The position numbers were made by a program, and so were the translations under genes. A stretch of 64,000 nucleotides of DNA from Lentzea sp. NBRC 102530 (GTDB taxonomy: Bacteria; Actinomycetota; Actinomycetes; Mycobacteriales; Pseudonocardiaceae), in NCBI RefSeq assembly GCF_030269365.1, contig NZ_BSTF01000013.1:1-64000 (forward strand). The letters run 5' to 3'. Below the pieces are notes generated by a model. That model was not told the origin of the DNA. It made no database searches and saw only the letters and a list, made by a program, of their open reading frames with translations. This document shows positions 59,768 to 64,000 of this stretch, in pieces (within the stretch, counting starts at the first letter, position 1; each line of letters opens with the position of its first letter).

Positions 59768-60758
59768 GGCGAATCCTAGGGTCGAGGATGCCGTACACGA
59801 CGTCGGCGATCAGGTTGAACAGCACGATCAGGGTGGCCGTGACCGCGAGCCAGCCCATCAGCATCGGCGGGTCGAACTGCCGCACCGAGTTGACCAGCAG
59901 CGTGCCCATGCCGGCCCAGCCGAACACGGTCTCGGTGATGATCGCGCCGGACAGCACGGCACCGAAGTTCAGCGAGAACAGCGTCGACACGGGGATGAGC
60001 GCGTTGCGGAACGCGTGCTTGAAGATCACACGGCTCTGCGAGATGCCCTTCGCCCGCGCGGTGCGCACGAAGTCCGAGTGCAGGATCTCCAGCATCGAGG
60101 CGCGTTCGAACCGGCTGTAGGCGGCGAAGCTGATCAGCATCAGCGCGACCGTCGGCAGCAGGAACGTGCCGGTGTACTTGAAGATCACTTCGCCGAAGCT
60201 GCCGGTGAACCCTCCGGGCCGGGGGCCCGCGGTGGTGAGCCAGCGGTCCAGCCCCATCGACTCCAGGACGTTGTTGAACTGGATGCCGTAGTTCTTCACG
60301 ATGACCGCGACGCAGAAGATCGGCATCGAGAACATGAGGAACGCGGTGCTGGTGGCGAGGTAGTCGAAGATCGAGTACTGGCGCACGGCGGCGAGCACGC
60401 CGACCGAGACGCCCAGTGTGAGAGCGAGGAGTTCGGCGCCGATGACGAGGCGGCCGGTGGTCCACAGCGCGTCGGTGACGGCCGGGAAGACGGCGGTCTT
60501 GGCCTGACCGAGGGCGATGCTCTGGCCCCAGTCACCGGACAGGAAGTCGGTGAGCCAGTTCCAGTAGCGGATGAAGACGGGCTTGTCCAAACCGAGCGAG
60601 ACTTCCGCCGCCTTGATGTCGGCTTCGGTGACGCCGGGCCGGAATCGCATCTCCGCCAAGGGGTTTCCGGCGGTGGCGACGAGGACGTAACAGGCGAAGC
60701 TGCCGATCAGCAGGATGGGTATGGAGATCAGCAGGCGCCGGATGATGTAGCGGATCAC
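59760..60758 (-). CDS. oppB: Peptide ABC importer permease OppB/DppB
   Basis: 332 residues from GTG 60758 (SD AGGAG; a TTG seven codons upstream is less likely). The first helix RYIIRRLLISIPILLIGSFA is typical, and a large external loop follows (MRFRPGVTEADIKAAEVSLG). EAA loop SDFVRTARAKGISQSRVIFK. A strong hairpin separates it from oppA, so it is transcribed by read-through at a lower level or from another promoter. Confidence 0.9.
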   Translation of the reverse strand: MIRYIIRRLLISIPILLIGSFACYVLVATAGNPLAEMRFRPGVTEADIKAAEVSLGLDKPVFIRYWNWLTDFLSGDWGQSIALGQAKTAVFPAVTDALWTTGRLVIGAELLALTLGVSVGVLAAVRQYSIFDYLATSTAFLMFSMPIFCVAVIVKNYGIQFNNVLESMGLDRWLTTAGPRPGGFTGSFGEVIFKYTGTFLLPTVALMLISFAAYSRFERASMLEILHSDFVRTARAKGISQSRVIFKHAFRNALIPVSTLFSLNFGAVLSGAIITETVFGWAGMGTLLVNSVRQFDPPMLMGWLAVTATLIVLFNLIADVVYGILDPRIRLG

Positions 60759-60786
60759 GGGCGGGCTCCTAGGGGGCAACCCGGCT

Positions 60787-60821
60787 CGGGCGGGGCCGGA
60801 CTCGTGGTCCGGCCCCGCCCG
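60787..60821 (-). terminator. Hairpin between oppA and oppB
   Basis: A perfect 15-bp stem CGGGCGGGGCCGGAC / GTCCGGCCCCGCCCG with a TCGTG loop, in the oppA-oppB gap. No T-run follows, so it is likely a partial terminator or mRNA-stability element. Confidence 0.75.
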
Positions 60822-60852
60822 GTCAGGCGTTGCGCACTTCAGCTATGGCGAT

Positions 60853-62634
60853 TTACTTGGTCTGCCACTCGTTGGCGTTCCACAGCGCGCCGTAGTAGCT
60901 CTGGAAGTACACGCGGTCGAGCTCCTTGAACGCCCACATGTTCGGCATCTGGAAGAGCGGAAGCGAACCGTAGGCGTTCGCGATCTCCTCGTCGGCCTTC
61001 GCGAAGAACTTGAGCGACTCGGAGATCGACGTCTGCGAGACGGCCTCCTTCATGGCGGCGTCAGCAGCCGGGACGCTCAGGTTCTGCCAGTTCTGGCCAC
61101 CGCCGGTCTCGTAGATCGACTTCTTGTCGCTCTTCAGCGGGCCACCGGACCACGCGAACAGCGCGACGTCGTAGTCACCCTGCGAGACGCGCTCGTCGAG
61201 GAAGTTCGGGTCGGTGTCGTCCTTGACCTCGATGCCGGCTTCCTTGCACTGGCCCTGGATCAGCTCGACGGTCTGCTTGCGCCGCGGGATGTCGGTGTGG
61301 CTGATCCGGAAGGAGGCGCGCACGCCGTCCTTCGCGAACACGCCGTCCGCACCCTGCGCCCAGCCGGCGTCGGTGAGGATCTTCTTCGCCTCGGCCGGGT
61401 CACCCTTGGCCTTGTCGGCGTAGACGTCCTTGTAGCCCTCGTCCTTCGGGAAGAAGATCAGGCTGCCGAGCGGCTTCGCGTCGGCCTGGACCTCGGTGAT
61501 CAGCTTGTCGATGATGTCCTGGCGCTTGACGCACATGAAGAACGCCTTGCGGATCTCTTCCTTGGCCAGCACCGGGTTCTTGAACTGGATGTCCAGGTGC
61601 TCGAACGACAGGCCGGGGCCCGCGCCGAACGTGATGCCCTGGGCGCTCAGGCCCTTCAGCTTCGTCGCGGCGTTCGCGTCGGGCTGGGCCATGGAGTTGA
61701 CGGCGACCTCACCGTTCTCCAGCGCCTGCGCCTGCGCGACGGGGTCCGGCACCGCCTTCAGGATGATCTTGGCGGGGCCACCGGGCTTGCCGGCCCACTT
61801 CGGGTTGCGCTCGAGCGTGACCGACTGGTTCGGCTCGAAGGCGGTCAGCATGTACGGGCCCGCGCCCGGCATGAGGTCCTTCGTGAAGCCGTTCCACTTC
61901 TCGTTCCAGAAGTCAGCAGCCTTCTGGATGTCGGCGGGAGCGGAGTCCTTGTTCAGCTTGGTGATGTCGGCGATGCCGGCGTTCTTCTCCAGGATGTGCG
62001 CGGGGAGAACGTCGTTGTTGAACATGCCGATGTAGTCCGGGTACGGCGCCGAGAACGAGCCGACGAACGTCTGGTCGTCCTTGCACTCACCGGTCATCAG
62101 GTCGTACCCGGTGGTGCCGGCCGGCTTGAAGTACTTGCCTGCGTCGGCCTTCTTGGCGGAGTTGCTCTGGGTGAACCAGGCCATGTAGAAGTCGTCGCAG
62201 TCCCAGGCCTCGCCGTCGGACCAGGTGACGCCCTTCTTCAGCTTCCACGTGACGACCTGCGGAGACTTCGAGGTGACCTCGACGCTCTCCATGGTGTCCT
62301 TGTTGAGGCTGTACTTGTTGTTGCCGTTCAGGATGTGCGCACCCGGCTGTGCGAGAACCAGCGCGAACGTGTTGTAGGACTGGTTGGCGTCCTCGGTCGC
62401 GTTGTTGTACGACGTGAACGCCTTGTCCGTAGAGACGACGATCTGGTCGCTCTGCTTGGTGTCCGGCGCGGTGTACCCGTCCCCGGACTCACCGCGTGCG
62501 ACAGCCATCTCCGCGATGGTGGCGTCGCCACCGTTGGCGTCGCTGCTGCCACCTCCGCCGCCACCGCAGGCACCCAGCACGAGTGACGCGCTGGCCACCA
62601 GCGCGATCGCCGGCAGTGCTTTGGTTCTCCTCAT
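60853..62634 (-). CDS. oppA: Peptide-binding lipoprotein OppA/DppA type
   Basis: 593 residues from ATG 62634 (GTG 62640, two codons earlier, has AGGAGG closer). The signal ends ASLVLGAC with lipidated Cys23, then a glycine linker. Family 5 solute-binding features: KGVTWSDGEAWDCDDFYMAW, MPGAGPYMLTAFEPNQSVTL and AKWAGKPGGPAKIIL-like PKWAGKPGGPAKIILKAVPD. It captures oligopeptides or other substrates for OppBCDF. First gene of the operon; the long upstream gap (62641-62935) should hold the promoter. Confidence 0.9.
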   Translation of the reverse strand: MRRTKALPAIALVASASLVLGACGGGGGGSSDANGGDATIAEMAVARGESGDGYTAPDTKQSDQIVVSTDKAFTSYNNATEDANQSYNTFALVLAQPGAHILNGNNKYSLNKDTMESVEVTSKSPQVVTWKLKKGVTWSDGEAWDCDDFYMAWFTQSNSAKKADAGKYFKPAGTTGYDLMTGECKDDQTFVGSFSAPYPDYIGMFNNDVLPAHILEKNAGIADITKLNKDSAPADIQKAADFWNEKWNGFTKDLMPGAGPYMLTAFEPNQSVTLERNPKWAGKPGGPAKIILKAVPDPVAQAQALENGEVAVNSMAQPDANAATKLKGLSAQGITFGAGPGLSFEHLDIQFKNPVLAKEEIRKAFFMCVKRQDIIDKLITEVQADAKPLGSLIFFPKDEGYKDVYADKAKGDPAEAKKILTDAGWAQGADGVFAKDGVRASFRISHTDIPRRKQTVELIQGQCKEAGIEVKDDTDPNFLDERVSQGDYDVALFAWSGGPLKSDKKSIYETGGGQNWQNLSVPAADAAMKEAVSQTSISESLKFFAKADEEIANAYGSLPLFQMPNMWAFKELDRVYFQSYYGALWNANEWQTK

Positions 62635-62640
62635 CGACAC

Positions 62641-62935
62641 GTGCCCTCCTAGCACTGGGCGGCCGTGGCCTGGTCGGCTTGCACGCCCATAACCGTGATG
62701 TGCCATACGCGCCCCGAACCGGCACATCGTGGGCAGCACGGTAAGAACCCGCTGAGGTGGTGGTCACTACCTGGGAGGGCGATCGTGACCCAATGGAAAC
62801 AGGTTGTAGCGCGGCGCAATGGCCCGATTACCGGGCGAAAGCGTTCGTTGACCGGGCGCCAGAAATTCTGTCAACGAGAACGGCCGAACGTAGCAACGGC
62901 CGAACAACCCGCGCAAACGATTTACGGCCCCCCGA
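62641..62935. other. Intergenic region before oppA
   Basis: No gene seen. It must carry the oppA promoter. The part at 62800-62900 is less GC-rich, with short CGAACG/CAACGA runs. No terminator hairpin was found for the lpqW-like gene. Confidence 0.5.
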
Positions 62936-64000
62936 CTACTTGTCGAGGCGCCGCCATTCGGGTGCATCGCTGAGCACGCCCGCGAGGGGTGCCCCGGTTC
63001 CGACTCCCGAAACCATCGTGGGGAGAACTCCGAGCAGATCGACCACCTGGAACAGCGGCACCGACACCGCCTGGGCCGCGATCAACGGCTCGACCCGCGC
63101 GAGGACGTCGGACAGCAACGCCTTGCCGTTCAGCGCGGCGTCGATGTCGCTCTGCAGGGCCGGGTCGCAGAAGCCGGCGGGGTTGCCGGGGCTCGGCGTC
63201 GCACCGTCCGGCGCGTCCCCGGCGCACCCGAACTCGCTCGCGAGCGCCGCCGCCGAGTCACCGGCGTCGACGCGCGGCACGACAGCGATGTCGAGGTTGC
63301 TCTCGACCAGTTCCTTGCTGAAGAGGTCCTCGGCGGTCGGGGTGACGACCTCGGAGTCGATCCCCCGGTCCTTCAGCTGCACCTTGATGCGGTTCGCGAG
63401 GCTCACGTACGGCTCGGACTTCTCCGGCGCCGCGATCCGGAGCTTGAGCGGCTTGCCGTCCTTCTGCCACCCGCCGGCGGACTTCACGAACCCGGACTCG
63501 GTCAGCAGCTGATCGCTCAGCGCCGCGTCGAGCGTGTTCGCGGTGATGGACTTCGCGTACCCGGCGCGGCTCGGCGGCACGACGTAGGAGTCGGCGCGGA
63601 ACGAGGCACTGGGCCCGCTCTGCGTGCCGGACGCGATCAACGCCTCCCGGTCGAGCGCGGCGAGCACCGCCTTCCGCACCTTGACGTCCTTGAGCTGGGT
63701 GCTGGCGGGCCTGAGCAGGACCTGCACGACCTCGTTGCGCGGCACGGGTTGCGTGGTGACCTGCTCGATGGTCTTCAGCAGGTTCACGTCGGCCGCGTCG
63801 GCCCGCAGCAGCGCCGCCTGGTTGTCGCCTTTGGACAGTGACTCGGCCATCTGACTGTGCGTGGCACGGCGGATCACGACCCGGTCGAGCGTCGTCGGCA
63901 CCTCCCAGTACCGGTCGCTGCGCTCGAGCACGACCTCGCCTCGTGGTTCGTCGAGGCTGCGCACCTGGAACGGGCCCGCCGTGGCCGGGAAGCCGGTCGC
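62936..64000 (-). CDS. lpqW: LpqW-like family 5 solute-binding protein, 5' end missing
   Basis: At least 354 residues; the start lies beyond the right edge. Reading in from the edge gives ATGFPATAGPFQVRSLDEP, the GPF block of family 5 binding proteins, then VVLERSDRYWEVPTTLDRVV. Later parts are SLSKGDNQAALLRADAADVN and PVPRNEVVQVLLRPASTQLK. In M. tuberculosis LpqW (Rv1166) lies near mshB and acts in PIM/lipoarabinomannan synthesis instead of import. Position favours LpqW, but a peptide-binding protein cannot be excluded. Confidence 0.65.
   Translation of the reverse strand, partial: ATGFPATAGPFQVRSLDEPRGEVVLERSDRYWEVPTTLDRVVIRRATHSQMAESLSKGDNQAALLRADAADVNLLKTIEQVTTQPVPRNEVVQVLLRPASTQLKDVKVRKAVLAALDREALIASGTQSGPSASFRADSYVVPPSRAGYAKSITANTLDAALSDQLLTESGFVKSAGGWQKDGKPLKLRIAAPEKSEPYVSLANRIKVQLKDRGIDSEVVTPTAEDLFSKELVESNLDIAVVPRVDAGDSAAALASEFGCAGDAPDGATPSPGNPAGFCDPALQSDIDAALNGKALLSDVLARVEPLIAAQAVSVPLFQVVDLLGVLPTMVSGVGTGAPLAGVLSDAPEWRRLDK

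Overview
The window is high-GC DNA with dense, often overlapping genes, many GTG starts and clear Shine-Dalgarno sites. It carries a mycothiol gene (mshB), an LpqY-SugABC sugar importer, a sigE-rseA-htrA-tatB envelope-stress locus, gpgS and a DUF3117 gene, so it comes from a mycolata-type or filamentous actinomycete. Two tandem DUF6355 genes and the general style point to Pseudonocardiales (Lentzea/Saccharothrix/Actinosynnema type); that rank is inference. Much of the core gene content matches the Mycobacterium tuberculosis Rv1166-Rv1240 region from memory (lpqW, mshB, fdxC, dapC, dapD, dapE, LOG protein, folP2, gpgS, Rv1209-like, tag, DUF3117, glgA, glgC, O-methyltransferase, sigE, rseA, htrA, tatB, mrp, MgtE-like, lpqY-sugABC), with accessory genes inserted between the blocks.

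Layout. 1-59: truncated IS transposase start. 0.3-3.4 kb: membrane protein, TPR-like protein, short-chain dehydrogenase. 3.7-7.9 kb: lpqY-sugA-sugB-sugC importer. 8-11.7 kb: stress-type membrane protein, then a block of mostly unrecognised small genes with a MafI-like immunity protein. 11.8-15.8 kb: acyl-CoA dehydrogenase, two secreted DUF6355 proteins, a DUF4190 protein and a CitE-like lyase; the dehydrogenase and lyase share a promoter motif. 15.9-19.7 kb: a streptomycin-kinase-like protein, a soluble MgtE-like protein with a DUF1003 partner, NUDIX and MarR. 19.8-27.5 kb: mrp, tatB, htrA, rseA, sigE, O-methyltransferase, glgC, glgA. 27.5-34.5 kb: lipoprotein, MFS/LysR pair, secreted metallohydrolase, pepA, DUF3117.

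34.7-39.4 kb: paaX-like regulator and enoyl-CoA hydratase converge on an operon PadR / permease-prefix membrane protein / DivIVA-like / tag. Exactly at the point of convergence sits a two-gene cassette, a DddA/SCP1.201-type deaminase toxin plus Imm1 immunity protein, bracketed by a perfect 20-bp direct repeat made of the 3' ends of the two host genes.

39.5-44 kb: a cydABDC cytochrome bd locus in which all four proteins are much shorter than the usual family members through separate in-frame losses: no CydA Q-loop, a half-length CydB, CydD without an ABC helical subdomain and CydC without part of the ATPase core. It has an elaborate repeat array in its promoter. 44-49.3 kb: gpgS coupled to a FolP2-like C-terminal remnant, a secreted hydrolase, a winged-helix protein and two LOG-family proteins. 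49.3-56.6 kb: dapE, dapD, an AlbA_2-type protein, dapC, fdxC, GNAT, mshB. 56.7-62.6 kb: oligopeptide ABC importer oppABCDF. 62.9-64 kb: 3' part of an lpqW-like gene. No rRNA, tRNA or CRISPR array was found.
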